DNA from: Ignatzschineria rhizosphaerae | Lineage (GTDB): Bacteria; Pseudomonadota; Gammaproteobacteria; Cardiobacteriales; Wohlfahrtiimonadaceae | Length of the DNA stretch: 64,000 nucleotides | Assembly: GCF_022655595.1 (NCBI RefSeq) | Contig: NZ_CP093379.1 | Location: 1,608,501-1,672,500 of the forward strand | Direction: 5' to 3' | Shown here: positions 1 through 8,854 of the stretch, in pieces | Numbering within the stretch: position 1 is the stretch's first letter | Layout: the number at the start of each line of letters is the position of its first letter | Program-made: the position numbers and the translations under genes | The notes under the pieces: generated by a model | The model's input: only the letters and a program-made list of their open reading frames with translations | Told to the model about the DNA's origin: nothing | Database searches by the model: none

Positions 1-1042
1 TAAAGATTACTGTAATAGAGATACCTATCACCATCAATACAGGGTTTTGTGTATCAACCATCGTAAACATTAAATAAGGTGAGAAGATACAAACTCCGGA
101 GCTAAAGAGTAAGAACTTATAGCTATTAAACTTCTCGCCAACAAGCGCACTTAAAGGCTGACTGAAGAACTGGACAAAAGAGACCACTAACAACACGTTT
201 AAGATGAGTGTCCGATCCATTTTCAGGTAAGCCGTTGTATAAGAGAGCATAAAGGTATTAACGAAGTAGAAACCTGCAATTCCTAACACGTTTGCACCGA
301 TTGCTAAAAGAATCACTTTTGGCATTTTTGAGAAAAGCTCTTTAAATGGTGCCTCTTCTTTTCGTTTTTTAGATCTCTCAAGCGCTGCTTTTTCTCTAGC
401 TTCCACAAATTCTGGTGATTCATTCACACTGCGGCGTACTAAATACCCCACCACTAAAAGACCAAAGCTTGCTAAAAATGGTAATCTCCAACCATAGCTA
501 TAGAGCGCTTCATCATCCATCTCAGAAATCAATCTAAAAGCAATCGTGGCTAAAATTAATCCCGCAGGTGATCCTAACTGCGCAAAAGAAGCAAAGAATG
601 TTTTACGATGCGCAGGCGCATGCTCAGCGGCAATTAATACAGCACCGCCCCACTCGCCACCTACAGAAAGACCTTGGATAATACGAAGAATAATGAGCAA
701 TACTGGCGCTCCCACACCAATTTGCGCATATGTCGGTAAAAATCCAATACCAATTGTCGAAATCCCCATCATAAAGAGCGTGATAACTAGGGATTTTTTA
801 CGACCAATCTTATCGCCAATATGTCCAAAAAAGACAGCGCCGATAGGTCTTACTAATAGTCCAATTGCAAATGTTGCAAAAGAAGCCATCGTTGCAATAA
901 AGGTACTCTCTGTTTCAAAAAAGAGCGAACCAAAGATCATTGCTGAGGCAAATGCGTAAATATAAAAGTCGTACCATTCAATCATGGTTCCCAGAAACGC
1001 CGCAAGTGATGCGCGTACTGGCTGTTTTTTTGTGGTTGACAT
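1..1042 (-). CDS. MFS transporter, metabolite:H+ symporter (MHS) type, 3' truncated by the window edge
   Basis: The 347 codons visible encode the N-terminal part of a major facilitator protein. After a short cytoplasmic start comes the MHS-type first helix with IEWYDFYIYA, then GxxxDRxGRK-like loop GDKIGRKK near residue 80 and RIIQGLSVGGEWGG near residue 120, both hallmarks of the ShiA/ProP/KgtP group of proton symporters for organic acids, shikimate or osmolytes. The start ATG has a strong upstream GGAGGG. The gene is divergent from the LysR-type gene at 1211, which probably regulates it. Substrate cannot be told from sequence. The last helices lie outside the window. Confidence 0.9.
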   Translation of the reverse strand, partial: MSTTKKQPVRASLAAFLGTMIEWYDFYIYAFASAMIFGSLFFETESTFIATMASFATFAIGLLVRPIGAVFFGHIGDKIGRKKSLVITLFMMGISTIGIGFLPTYAQIGVGAPVLLIILRIIQGLSVGGEWGGAVLIAAEHAPAHRKTFFASFAQLGSPAGLILATIAFRLISEMDDEALYSYGWRLPFLASFGLLVVGYLVRRSVNESPEFVEAREKAALERSKKRKEEAPFKELFSKMPKVILLAIGANVLGIAGFYFVNTFMLSYTTAYLKMDRTLILNVLLVVSFVQFFSQPLSALVGEKFNSYKFLLFSSGVCIFSPYLMFTMVDTQNPVLMVIGISITVIF

Positions 1043-1157
1043 ACCACCCTCCACCTTCTGATTTGTTTTGAAATTGTTATCCCTTTCATTGCGAAAGGTC
1101 TTCTTATTTATCCGTCTCTTTCAACTTTTTTTCAAACGATAAATTTTAATGATTAAT

Positions 1158-1172
1158 ATTAGTTTTTCTAAT
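1158..1172. promoter_or_regulatory. Candidate LysR-type operator
   Basis: ATTAG-N5-CTAAT is a perfect inverted repeat containing the T-N11-A core typical of LysR-type binding sites. It lies between the divergent transporter gene and the LysR gene, about 40 bases before the regulator's start. The site is seen; its use by this regulator is inferred. Confidence 0.5.
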
Positions 1173-1210
1173 ACACTGAGAAAATAACCTTGAAGGAGAA
1201 AGGAAAACCT

Positions 1211-2143
1211 ATGAAAATAGAGAAATTAAACTGGACGTTATTACATACTTATTTAGTGATAGTAGAGGAGCAAAGCATTAGTAATGCTGCACTTAAATTA
1301 AATATCACACAATCAGCTGTTAGCCAAAACCTTAAAAAGCTGGAAGAGCAATTAGAAGTAAAACTTATCGAAAGAAGTAATAAATCCTTTGTTTTAACAG
1401 AAATTGGGGAATATCTTTATAAAACAGCCACAGATGTTTACTCAAAACTTGTGAAGTTTGAACAAAAGCTCACAGCTACTAGCAACACAATTAAAGATAC
1501 CCTTCATATCATGACGGTTTCAGGATTAGTCTCCAATGACTTTGATAACCTCTTAACCTATTTTCATAAACATTATCCTAATATTGACCTTAATATTAAT
1601 ACCGCAACCCATGCGGAAATTGTTAAAAAAATTGCCAACAATCAGCCTGCTATCGGCATCACCTTAGAGCCAAAAAGCTCCGATGAGATTGAAAAGCTCT
1701 TTTATCTTCCCCAACGATACTCTCTTTATTGCGGGAAATCTCATCCTCTTTTCCATAAACAGATTATCAATAAGAGCGATGTGATCGCCCAAGATTATGT
1801 GGCGTTTGATAGTGAGCAATTAGGGGCTGCGCTCTCTCCTATTGCCATTTTTAGAGATATGGAACACTTTACCGGCAAACAAGTCGCTATTACCAATAAC
1901 CTGCAAGAACTACAACGCTTAATTGTGACAGGCTATGGAATCGGCTGCCTACCCGATAATGCCGCAAAAAGTGCATTAGATCGCTCTATTCTTCGTAAAC
2001 TTCCGCCTTATCAGGGCGTTGCGGATGTGCCGGTTTATCTTATTTGGAATAAAAACCGTACCCTTAGAGCCAGTGAGCATGCTTTTTTAGATGCCGCCTC
2101 AGTCTCAATCTCTCCTGAGCTAAGTCAGCTACATACGATTTAA
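1211..2143 (+). CDS. LysR-family transcriptional regulator
   Basis: A 310-residue protein with an N-terminal winged helix-turn-helix (residues about 5-65, with SISNAALKLNITQSAVSQNL) and a C-terminal periplasmic-binding-like effector domain. I chose the ATG at 1211 because AAGGAGAAAGG lies just upstream; a TTG seven codons earlier sits before the ribosome binding site and is unlikely. It is divergent from the MHS transporter, the usual layout for a LysR regulator and its target. The small membrane-anchored gene at 2163 starts 19 bases after its stop and may be cotranscribed. Confidence 0.92.
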   Translation: MKIEKLNWTLLHTYLVIVEEQSISNAALKLNITQSAVSQNLKKLEEQLEVKLIERSNKSFVLTEIGEYLYKTATDVYSKLVKFEQKLTATSNTIKDTLHIMTVSGLVSNDFDNLLTYFHKHYPNIDLNINTATHAEIVKKIANNQPAIGITLEPKSSDEIEKLFYLPQRYSLYCGKSHPLFHKQIINKSDVIAQDYVAFDSEQLGAALSPIAIFRDMEHFTGKQVAITNNLQELQRLIVTGYGIGCLPDNAAKSALDRSILRKLPPYQGVADVPVYLIWNKNRTLRASEHAFLDAASVSISPELSQLHTI

Positions 2144-2162
2144 TCACTAGAGAGCATCTAAG

Positions 2163-2729
2163 TTGATTTATCCTCAAAGATTAGGTAACTTTAGCCCTTC
2201 AACCCTTAATGAGAAATTTATTGTGAGTAATAAAAAAGCTTCCATCATTGCCGTTATCCTCGTGATTGTCGGATTCTTAATCTATGATCGCTTCAAACCT
2301 CTGTCTGAAGAAAAGATTATCGCTAAACAAGGTCTTGCAACCGTTTATCTTGATAATAGCTATAAAAATATTGATTCCACTCACTCACCTGAAGGGACGT
2401 TACTCGCGCAACACTCTCAAAGACATGATATGACGGTTATTATCACCGGTGGTCACTTAACCGATGAAGAGGGCGCACTTAGCTTTGAAAGTTATGCGAA
2501 GTATCTTCAAGATAATGCGCCTAAAGGCAGTACTTTTACGATTATTAGTCGTGATCCTGCTAATGAAGAGTTTATCTACTCTCTCTCAATGCCTGATAGA
2601 CCATATTCTTGGCAACGATTAAAGCGCAACAAAGAGACAATGACGGTGATCTCTGTGGTCTCAGAATCTAACCCACCTAAAATGGACCCTATCACTATTT
2701 TAAACGAAGCTGAATTTGGTGTTCATTAG
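2163..2729 (+). CDS. Membrane-anchored hypothetical protein
   Basis: A protein of up to 188 residues that I do not recognise. Residues about 28-43 (SIIAVILVIVGFLIYD) form one hydrophobic segment, so the rest, about 140 polar residues, is probably periplasmic. The start is uncertain: TTG at 2163 gives the full length, while GTG at 2223 gives a 168-residue form that begins VSNKKA right before the membrane segment, which looks more natural. It follows the LysR gene by 19 bases and ends before a bidirectional terminator. Confidence 0.65.
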   Translation: MIYPQRLGNFSPSTLNEKFIVSNKKASIIAVILVIVGFLIYDRFKPLSEEKIIAKQGLATVYLDNSYKNIDSTHSPEGTLLAQHSQRHDMTVIITGGHLTDEEGALSFESYAKYLQDNAPKGSTFTIISRDPANEEFIYSLSMPDRPYSWQRLKRNKETMTVISVVSESNPPKMDPITILNEAEFGVH

Positions 2730-2761
2730 GTTACCACTCTTAGTTATTACCCACATAATAA

Positions 2762-2806
2762 AAAAATGGTGCAAGTATTCATGAATCTTGCACTATTTTT
2801 TTTAAG
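2762..2806. terminator. Bidirectional rho-independent terminator
   Basis: The stem GTGCAAG / CTTGCAC is flanked by A-run and T-run on both sides. It lies between the convergent genes ending at 2729 and 2802 and can serve both. Confidence 0.8.
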
Positions 2807-3656
2807 TAATCTCTTTTTGCACTAAAGTTGCCGCCTTAAAAATTTGCTGACGAAGCCAGATATGGTCTGCATCTTTATGTCTTTTTTCATGCCAGTAAGC
2901 AAAAATAGGATAATTATAAAAATCAAAAGGGAGCGGAAATAACTGCAAGTCGTGATCTTCACATAACTGCACCGCTAAGATTTTTGGGACAGTCGCCACC
3001 AAATCTGACGATAATAACAATCGAGATAAGCCTAAATAATTAGATAACCGAACAGTGATATGCCGTTTTTGTGATAAAGATTTCAATTCTCGCTCTACTA
3101 AAGAATCCTCGCCCTCATTATTGCTTACATCAATATGTCTCTCTCCAAAGTAAGCCATTGAATCACTTTTCATGCTATTTAACCGTGGATGCCCCGCTCT
3201 TACTAACCCTACATTATATTGACTAATAAGTCGCTTATGATAAAAACCCGCCTCAAGTTCTGGCACAAAACCTACCGCAAGATCCACTTCTCCTTGTTGC
3301 ATTCGTTCTTTTAAATTTTTTTGTGAAATACTCATGTTATAAGCAATAAAAGGGGCCTCTTGTTGGGATAAATTCAATAATTTAGGAAGCAAAATCATAT
3401 CGCCAATGTCACTTACCATTAAAGAAAACATATTCTTCGCTGTAGAAGGCTCAAAATCATCTGTAAAACTATAAACTGCTTCCAATGAGGTAATTGCTGC
3501 TAAAAATTTTGGATAAAGTTCATCTGCGAGCTCTGTTCCTTGCATCTCATACCCTACACGGGTAAATAGTGGATTATTATAATGCTCTCTTAATCGGCGC
3601 AAGCCTATACTCACCGCAGGCTGTGTCATCGCTAATGCATTCGCTGCATGACTCAC
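2802..3656 (-). pseudogene. LysR-family regulator with disrupted 5' end
   Basis: The reading frame encodes a LysR-type regulator (HTH residues SHAANALAMTQPAVSIGLRRL, then the effector-binding domain to residue 284). The only start in this frame is a GTG that skips the first helix. Upstream the frame continues with family-like residues ILLFDNKLLYIFVEIYQHKS back to 3716, where it meets TGA. An ATG at 3720 reads MNLTI then stops, but is one base out of register with the gene. Removing one base there would give MNLLFDNKLLYIFVEIY, a normal start. So a one-base insertion, a two-base deletion or a sequencing error probably broke the start, or a non-AUG codon is used. It is divergent from the hdeD-like gene. 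Confidence 0.75.
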
Positions 3657-3756
3657 ACTTTTATGCTGGTAAATCTCTACAAAAATATAGAGTAGTTTAT
3701 TATCAAATAGTAAGATTCATCTTCTATCGTATCGCTCTTGTTTTAAGGATTATGTT

Positions 3757-3769
3757 CCTATTCAATAGG
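3757..3769. promoter_or_regulatory. Palindrome between lysR-type and hdeD-like genes
   Basis: CCTATTCAATAGG is a perfect 13-base palindrome lying between the two divergent genes. It is a candidate binding site for the adjacent LysR-type regulator; this is inference from position alone. Confidence 0.35.
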
Positions 3770-3876
3770 TTGTATTACTAGAAAGAATAGTGAGTAAAAT
3801 CATTATCTGTTAAATTGTTTTCGCACTCTTTTTTAACACCATGTGCTTATCCCCCTATTAACCGAGGATTACAACA

Positions 3877-4431
3877 ATGACAATAGTACCAACTTCGCAA
3901 GACCCTTTAATTCATCAATTAAAAAAATATCGCGGCTTATTGATTCTTAGCGGCATTTTACTCACACTCTGCGGCATCTTATTTATTGGCTCCACCGCTT
4001 TTGCCACATTAACATCTGTTTATATGTTTGGTTTTATCATGGTTTTTAGCGGCATCATTCAACTTTTCATGAGCTTTCAAACCTTACAAGGCATGCAAAA
4101 ATTAGGCGCCATTATCTTTGCGATCTTTTATATATTAGCTGGTATTTTAGCTTTTAAAGCACCTCTTGCAACGGCGGCAGCATTAACTTGGTTATTAGCA
4201 GTTCTTCTTATTATTGGCGGCATTACTAGCGCTATTCATGCATTTCAAATGAGACCAATTAGCGGCTGGGGCTGGAGTCTTGCATCGGGCGCTCTTCTTT
4301 TAGTAACAGGGATTTTAATCTTAAAAGACCCAACTTCTCCTCTTTGGTTATTAGGTCTACTCTTAGGCATTGATCTCTTGGTAAGAGGCGTCAACTATCT
4401 TATGCTCGCCTTTGCTGTTAAAAAAGCCTAA
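3877..4431 (+). CDS. HdeD-family (DUF308) membrane protein
   Basis: A 184-residue protein with about six hydrophobic segments arranged as repeated two-helix units, glycine-rich turns such as GIITSAIHAF and SGWGWSLASGALLLVTG, and charged residues only in short loops. This matches the HdeD/DUF308 family; E. coli HdeD is an inner-membrane protein linked to acid resistance at high cell density. The ATG is preceded by GAGG. It is followed by a strong terminator, so it is probably monocistronic, and divergent from a LysR-type regulator. The acid-resistance role is carried over from the family. Confidence 0.85.
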   Translation: MTIVPTSQDPLIHQLKKYRGLLILSGILLTLCGILFIGSTAFATLTSVYMFGFIMVFSGIIQLFMSFQTLQGMQKLGAIIFAIFYILAGILAFKAPLATAAALTWLLAVLLIIGGITSAIHAFQMRPISGWGWSLASGALLLVTGILILKDPTSPLWLLGLLLGIDLLVRGVNYLMLAFAVKKA

Positions 4432-4452
4432 ACACCCCTTACAATTAAGGAG

Positions 4453-4487
4453 TAGGGAATCTTCAAGCATGAGATTCCCTATTTTAT
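4453..4487 (+). terminator. Rho-independent terminator of the hdeD-like gene
   Basis: The perfect 10-bp stem TAGGGAATCT / AGATTCCCTA with a 9-base loop is followed by TTTTATT, 22 bases after the stop codon. Confidence 0.9.
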
Positions 4488-4525
4488 TAGGGTCTGATTT
4501 TCCTAAAAAAGGGTTATCATAATAC

Positions 4526-4682
4526 ATAGTAAAATCGGTTGAAAAGTAACTGAATCAGATCGCCGGCGCATCGATTATGAGAAGCGCAAGAATCGTTCTA
4601 TCCGGCAGTATGCAAGCTAATTTGATACACTCTGTATCTCTAAATACTTTAAAAATAGTGTTTCTTAAACCGAATTGACTAT
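4526..4682 (+). repeat. Dispersed inverted-end repeat, short form (copy A)
   Basis: About 157 bp. The left end ATAGTAAAATCGGTTGAAAAG-like sequence is inverted at the right end (CTTAAACCGAATTGACTAT). The core holds the shared blocks GCCGGCGCATCGATTATGAG and CGTTCTATCCGGCAGTATGC. Similar sequence recurs throughout the window. It sits between the hdeD-like terminator and the phytase-like gene's terminator. Confidence 0.85.
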
Positions 4683-4686
4683 ATAT

Positions 4687-4715
4687 GAAAAAGCAGCCTT
4701 ATCAGGCTGCTTTTC
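4687..4715 (-). terminator. Rho-independent terminator of the phytase-like gene
   Basis: AAAGCAGCC / GGCTGCTTT stem with a 6-base loop and a T-run on the minus strand, just beyond the stop at 4748. Confidence 0.85.
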
Positions 4716-4747
4716 TAAAGTTATATTATTAACTCACTTTCTATTCG

Positions 4748-6064
4748 CTACCTTGCCTCTAATAACGCTTTCACATTAAGTAAGATAAGCTCATTATCAT
4801 CAGCTTCATTGGGGATTCTACTACTTGAAAATGGAAGATTATTATCATTGCCGACAATGATCGTTTCGCTATCGACGATATCCACATTTTCAATCGTAAA
4901 AAATGGGAAGACAAAATTACCGGCACTTAATGGTTTACGAGATAGATTATCAGGATCTTGAATCTTTAATAGATCAATAAAACCAATTTTTTCCACATCT
5001 TGATTTGGCTTATTGGCATCTAACTTAATTTTATAGATTCGCTTTATTTTAGGAAGATTATCCCGATCAAAACAGGCCGGCTTTGCCGCACCTTCACAAG
5101 CAAACTCAACCACGCCTTCCCCATTATCACGCTCAATAATTAAACCATATTGATCATCAATCATATTAAAATCCCCGATTGATAACCCTTTCTGTGCTAA
5201 TGGGTAATTCCAATAATTGCCCGTCCACTCACGCTTTGCCACATCAAATTCTAAAATCTGCAAATACTGACCATCACTGCCAATTAGAGCACCTTCCAAC
5301 AGTGGATAGAGTTTTCTTCCATCAGCGCTCACGGCCATTCCTTCAAAACCTTTAGAACGAAGTACCTCAAAATTGAGCTTTTGCTCTGGATTTGCCGGCG
5401 TTGTCATCGAATAATGATCCGGCGAGCGAAGCTTTTGCCCCTTAAATTCTGTCTCAAAGATCTCAACAATCTTCCCATCAAGGGTTGCTTGAATAAGGTA
5501 AGGCCCAAATTCATCACCTACCCAAAGATAACCGCCAGCGAACTGAAAGCTTTCAGGATCAAAGTCTGCGCCTGTTAAGTAACGTTCTTTTGTGGCTTCA
5601 TTTTGAATTCTAAAAGGAACTTTTCTGTCAGGATCGTGTAAAAAGATCGTCTTTAAATGCTTAAAAACATTATTATCAAAATCAACATCATATTGATTCA
5701 GGTAGAGCATAAAATCTGGGGAGTTCGCTTTTGAGCCTGCCCCATTATCTGTTAATAACCAGTAAGAGCCGTCCGGCATTCTCTTAATCCCTGAATGTCC
5801 TTGCAATGGTTGCCCCACAAAAGGAAGCGATAAACCTGTAGGACGCCCATTAGATGTGCCCTCTAAGCTCCCAGCAATATCATTACGAACCCCTTGAGTA
5901 AACTTTCCACTGATCTTAAGATCATCAGGCGCCTCATTCGGCGCTGAGATCATCGTGTTTGCAGGCAGATAAGCATGGCCAGATAACACAGCGGGATATT
6001 CTTGATCAGCAAAAACCATAGAACTTAAAAAAATAGCAGTAAATAACGTACTTTTACGAAACAT
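4748..6064 (-). CDS. Esterase-like phytase-family exported protein
   Basis: A 438-residue protein starting with a signal peptide (MFRKSTLFTAIFLSSMVFA, cleavage after VFA). The mature part carries family-typical strings: SGIKRMPDGSYWLLTDNGAG near residue 90, LTGADFDPESF and LWVGDEFGPYLI near 140-165, and ENVDIVDSETIIVGNDNNLP near the C-terminus. These identify the esterase-like/phytase-like beta-propeller family, probably a periplasmic hydrolase of phosphorylated or ester substrates. I chose the ATG at 6064, with GAGG upstream, over an ATG 24 codons earlier that would put non-signal residues first and overlap the next gene's terminator. Substrate unknown. Confidence 0.85.
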   Translation of the reverse strand: MFRKSTLFTAIFLSSMVFADQEYPAVLSGHAYLPANTMISAPNEAPDDLKISGKFTQGVRNDIAGSLEGTSNGRPTGLSLPFVGQPLQGHSGIKRMPDGSYWLLTDNGAGSKANSPDFMLYLNQYDVDFDNNVFKHLKTIFLHDPDRKVPFRIQNEATKERYLTGADFDPESFQFAGGYLWVGDEFGPYLIQATLDGKIVEIFETEFKGQKLRSPDHYSMTTPANPEQKLNFEVLRSKGFEGMAVSADGRKLYPLLEGALIGSDGQYLQILEFDVAKREWTGNYWNYPLAQKGLSIGDFNMIDDQYGLIIERDNGEGVVEFACEGAAKPACFDRDNLPKIKRIYKIKLDANKPNQDVEKIGFIDLLKIQDPDNLSRKPLSAGNFVFPFFTIENVDIVDSETIIVGNDNNLPFSSSRIPNEADDNELILLNVKALLEAR

Positions 6065-6134
6065 ATCGATAGCCTCTAAGCTAAGGGGAAGAGACTTTAT
6101 CGTACGAAGGTTTTTTAACAGCTGTATTACAAAC

Positions 6135-6166
6135 ATAAAAAAACCACCTTTTATGAGGTGGTTTTT
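6135..6166 (-). terminator. Rho-independent terminator of the small lipoprotein gene
   Basis: AAACCACCT / AGGTGGTTT stem with a long T-run on the minus strand, downstream of the gene ending at 6194. Confidence 0.85.
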
Positions 6167-6193
6167 AAAGGAATCCTAAAATAAGGCGTTAAA

Positions 6194-6604
6194 TTAGAAT
6201 CCATAATCCCATGCAAATGGGTTATCAAAGAAGAAGCCATCATTCCATGCATTTGCATCAGTATTAGCCCAAACCGCCATCTGCTCTGCTTGCATTGCAT
6301 TTTGCTCACGATAATCCTTCCATGCCATGTTGTAACATGCTTGGAATGCCTGGTTATTCACAGCTTTCACATATTTTTCTTCAAATACTTTTTTCTGTGT
6401 TTCTGAAAGCTTATTCGCATTTGGCATCTCTTTCATCAATTGCGCAGCTTCAGGGCTACATTGCTGAGCTAAGCTTACTTGTGTATCTAACATCTGCTGC
6501 GCACGTCTTTGTGCTTCTTCAGCTTTTTCAGCCGGAGTCATCGCACAAGCTGTAAGAAGACCTAAAGAAAGAACAAGTACTGATAGCTTCATGGTTGTTT
6601 TCAT
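6194..6604 (-). CDS. Small lipoprotein of unknown function
   Basis: A 136-residue protein with a lipoprotein signal peptide; the lipobox LLTAC places the modified cysteine at residue 20. The mature part is mostly helical and charged (AEKAEEAQRRAQQML), has two further cysteines (QQCSPEA and QACYNMA) that could form a disulfide, and ends in an aromatic- and Asp/Asn-rich tail (NDGFFFDNPFAWDYGF). AAAGGA precedes the ATG. I do not recognise a family. It has its own terminator. Confidence 0.85.
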   Translation of the reverse strand: MKTTMKLSVLVLSLGLLTACAMTPAEKAEEAQRRAQQMLDTQVSLAQQCSPEAAQLMKEMPNANKLSETQKKVFEEKYVKAVNNQAFQACYNMAWKDYREQNAMQAEQMAVWANTDANAWNDGFFFDNPFAWDYGF

Positions 6605-6745
6605 GCAAAATCCTTTTAACTAAATATCAATTGAGAATAAATCTTATTTACATAAGTATATATAAATTTACTAAAAACAGAAAGGTTATTTATCGGATTA
6701 AAAAAATATTCTCAACTCAACAATACCTTCATCAATAATTAACGA

Positions 6746-6808
6746 TTATAGCGATGGACTAAAGTGATCTTTTAGCTCCCTTATTTTATCAATGGTCGTT
6801 TTCTTCAT
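6746..6808 (-). CDS. Possible 20-codon small ORF
   Basis: In the 320-base gap between the lipoprotein and tetR genes, an ATG at 6808 preceded by AAGGGAAC opens a 20-residue frame beginning MKKTTIDKIRELKDHFSP. TATA-rich promoter-like sequence lies just upstream. It may be a real small protein or the 5' remnant of a lost gene. Weak evidence; the rest of the gap holds only AT-rich sequence and the tetR terminator. Confidence 0.25.
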   Translation of the reverse strand: MKKTTIDKIRELKDHFSPSL

Positions 6809-6841
6809 TGTCAGTTCCCTTATAAAAAATAGTATAAAATA

Positions 6842-6874
6842 TGAAAAAGGATGACTTTTAAAATCATCCTTTTC
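6842..6874 (-). terminator. Rho-independent terminator of the tetR-type gene
   Basis: AAAAGGATGA / TCATCCTTTT stem, 9-base loop, 55 bases beyond the stop codon of the TetR gene. Confidence 0.8.
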
Positions 6875-6927
6875 CTATATTGATTTAACCTCTTTAAATA
6901 CGGGATCTTTATAATTATTACTAATCT

Positions 6928-7518
6928 CTAAGCTTTAATACCTTCGAGCAGAATACGCCAGCACTCTAAGGTTTCTGCTAAACGCGCTTCTGAATCTTCT
7001 GCTTCAGCAATCCAAAAGGCTGATTCAAAAAGGCTACCATCGAGCATAATCGCCATAATTCTTGGGCTACTAAGACGGATAATTCCTTTTTTCATCCCTT
7101 CCTCAATTAAAGCAATATCCGAATCCATACAACGTCTTTGGATACTCATTAATTCCGTCCCTAAAATCGCTTTAGCATCTTTTAATAAGATCTGCTGAAA
7201 CTCAGGATCTAAAGAACGCTTTAAATAAGCAATTCCCCGCTTATAAAGCGCACGCCAAGGATCATCCTCTTTATTGGCAATCTCTTGGAGAACATCGTCT
7301 ATTTCTGTATCAATGAGGGTTACAATTTCTGCAAAAAGCCCCTTTTTACTGCCAAAATGATGATAAAGCGCACCCCGTGTTAAACCAACACTTGCTGTAA
7401 ATTCATCCATAGAGGTTGCGGCATAGCCATATTTCCCAAAATATTCCCGCGCAGCTTTGAGCAATTTCTCCTGCGTCTCTTCCATCATTTTTTCACGTTT
7501 AGTAGGCGTTTTTGCCAT
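6928..7518 (-). CDS. TetR-family transcriptional repressor
   Basis: A 196-residue protein with an N-terminal TetR DNA-binding domain (residues about 15-62: LLKAAREYFGKYGYAATSMDEF, then VGLTRGALYHHFGSKKGLF) and a helical C-terminal ligand-binding domain. It is divergent from the MFS gene at 7650, with a perfect inverted repeat between them, so it most likely represses that transporter and itself until a ligand binds. The effector is unknown. Confidence 0.92.
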   Translation of the reverse strand: MAKTPTKREKMMEETQEKLLKAAREYFGKYGYAATSMDEFTASVGLTRGALYHHFGSKKGLFAEIVTLIDTEIDDVLQEIANKEDDPWRALYKRGIAYLKRSLDPEFQQILLKDAKAILGTELMSIQRRCMDSDIALIEEGMKKGIIRLSSPRIMAIMLDGSLFESAFWIAEAEDSEARLAETLECWRILLEGIKA

Positions 7519-7607
7519 GTCGGTGCATTCTCCCGTTAGTATGAATTTTGAGCCATTCTAATTGACATCTTTACCCTGCGCAAATACAATCCACTCCTTG
7601 AGTATCG

Positions 7608-7624
7608 ACATACATTACGTATGT
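7608..7624. promoter_or_regulatory. Candidate TetR operator
   Basis: ACATAC-N5-GTATGT is a perfect 17-base inverted repeat between the divergent tetR-type and MFS genes, 26 bases before the MFS start. AcrR-type repressors bind sites with similar ACATAC half-sites. Binding is inferred. Confidence 0.65.
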
Positions 7625-7649
7625 TATTTTATCGCCCAAAAGGACCATT

Positions 7650-8852
7650 ATGGCTTCATATTTACAACTCCTTAAGACTCCCGGAAGTAAAGGATTTGTT
7701 TTCGCAGGATTGATTGCACGAATTCCGGTTTCAATGACAGCAATTGGTATTATCACCATGCTTTCAGAACTTCAAAAAAGCTATACTTTAGCAGGTGGTG
7801 TTGCCGCTCTATTTACCCTCTCATGCGCCATCATCGCGCCTCAAATTTCTCGAGCGGTTGATCGCTATGGACAAAGCCGAGTCCTTCCTTACGCTTCTTT
7901 CATCTCATTTATCAGTATTCTCGCACTACTTGCCGTTGCCTATTGGCAATTGCCAGTTTGGCTCTTATTTCTCTTTGCCATTACCGGCGGATTTATGCCG
8001 AGTATGTCGGCAATGGTTCGTGCCCGCTGGACGGAGATCTATCGCGGCAAACCAGAACTACAAACGGCTTATGCCCTTGAGAGCGTCTTAGATGAGCTCT
8101 GCTTTATCATTGGCCCACCTGTTTCTGTGGGGCTTTGCGTAGGCTTATTCCCACAAGCAGGCCCCCTTCTTGCAATGCTCTTCTTAGCTATCGGTGTCAC
8201 CGCATTTGTTCTTCAAAAAAGTACCGAGCCCCCGATCAAAGCACAAGAAATCCTGCACTCATCGGTGATTCATCTCCCTGTGGTGAAACTCTTAGCCCTC
8301 TTAATGCTCTTTCTTGGCATTATAGTTGGCACTATTGATGTGGCGAGCGTTGCTTTTGCTAAGGCGCAAAATATGCCGGCATCTGCGAGCATGGTGCTCT
8401 CTTTCTATGCAATTAGCTCTTGTTTTGCAGGGTTACTATTTGGGGCGATTCGCTTCCCGCTCTCTCTATCTAAGATGTTAGTGATCGCAACTATTGCGAC
8501 AATGGTTTCTAGTATTCCCTTAATATTTGTCTGGGATATCGTCTCCCTTTCAACCGTGGTCTTTCTTGCGGGATTCTTCTTCTCACCCACGATGATTATT
8601 GCCATGAGTTTAATTGAAGAGTCGGTACCTGAAGATCAGCTTACAGAAGGATTAACATGGCTTATTTCAGGCCTTGGAATCGGTGTTGCCTTAGGCGCTG
8701 CGATGGCAGGATTTGTAATTGATGAGTTTAATATTAGTACTGGCTTTATGGTCGCACTCTTAGCAAGCTTATTTGTATTCTTTATGGCGCTTTTAATCTA
8801 TAAAATAACGGTAAAACCGGTTATTTGTAGTGACCCTTGTTTAAATGGCTAA
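7650..8852 (+). CDS. MFS transporter, efflux-type
   Basis: A 400-residue membrane protein with about 12 hydrophobic segments. It contains a motif-A-like loop (SRAVDRYGQSRVLPYASF, residues about 67-84) and MSAMVRARW further on, as in sugar- and drug-efflux MFS members. AAGGA precedes the ATG. The divergent TetR regulator and shared operator suggest inducible efflux; the substrate is unknown. The stop codon TAA at 8850-8852 lies inside the target duplication of the insertion sequence that follows, so the coding sequence was not disrupted. Confidence 0.9.
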   Translation: MASYLQLLKTPGSKGFVFAGLIARIPVSMTAIGIITMLSELQKSYTLAGGVAALFTLSCAIIAPQISRAVDRYGQSRVLPYASFISFISILALLAVAYWQLPVWLLFLFAITGGFMPSMSAMVRARWTEIYRGKPELQTAYALESVLDELCFIIGPPVSVGLCVGLFPQAGPLLAMLFLAIGVTAFVLQKSTEPPIKAQEILHSSVIHLPVVKLLALLMLFLGIIVGTIDVASVAFAKAQNMPASASMVLSFYAISSCFAGLLFGAIRFPLSLSKMLVIATIATMVSSIPLIFVWDIVSLSTVVFLAGFFFSPTMIIAMSLIEESVPEDQLTEGLTWLISGLGIGVALGAAMAGFVIDEFNISTGFMVALLASLFVFFMALLIYKITVKPVICSDPCLNG

Positions 8853-8854
8853 TG
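8848..8854. repeat. Target-site duplication, left copy
   Basis: GCTAATG flanks the left end of the insertion sequence and is repeated at 9727-9733. It includes the MFS stop codon. Confidence 0.85.

Noticed and set aside
3569-3781. 70-codon plus-strand ORF opposite the LysR 5' region
   Set aside because: It is antisense to a clear LysR helix-turn-helix and has no family features or ribosome binding site.
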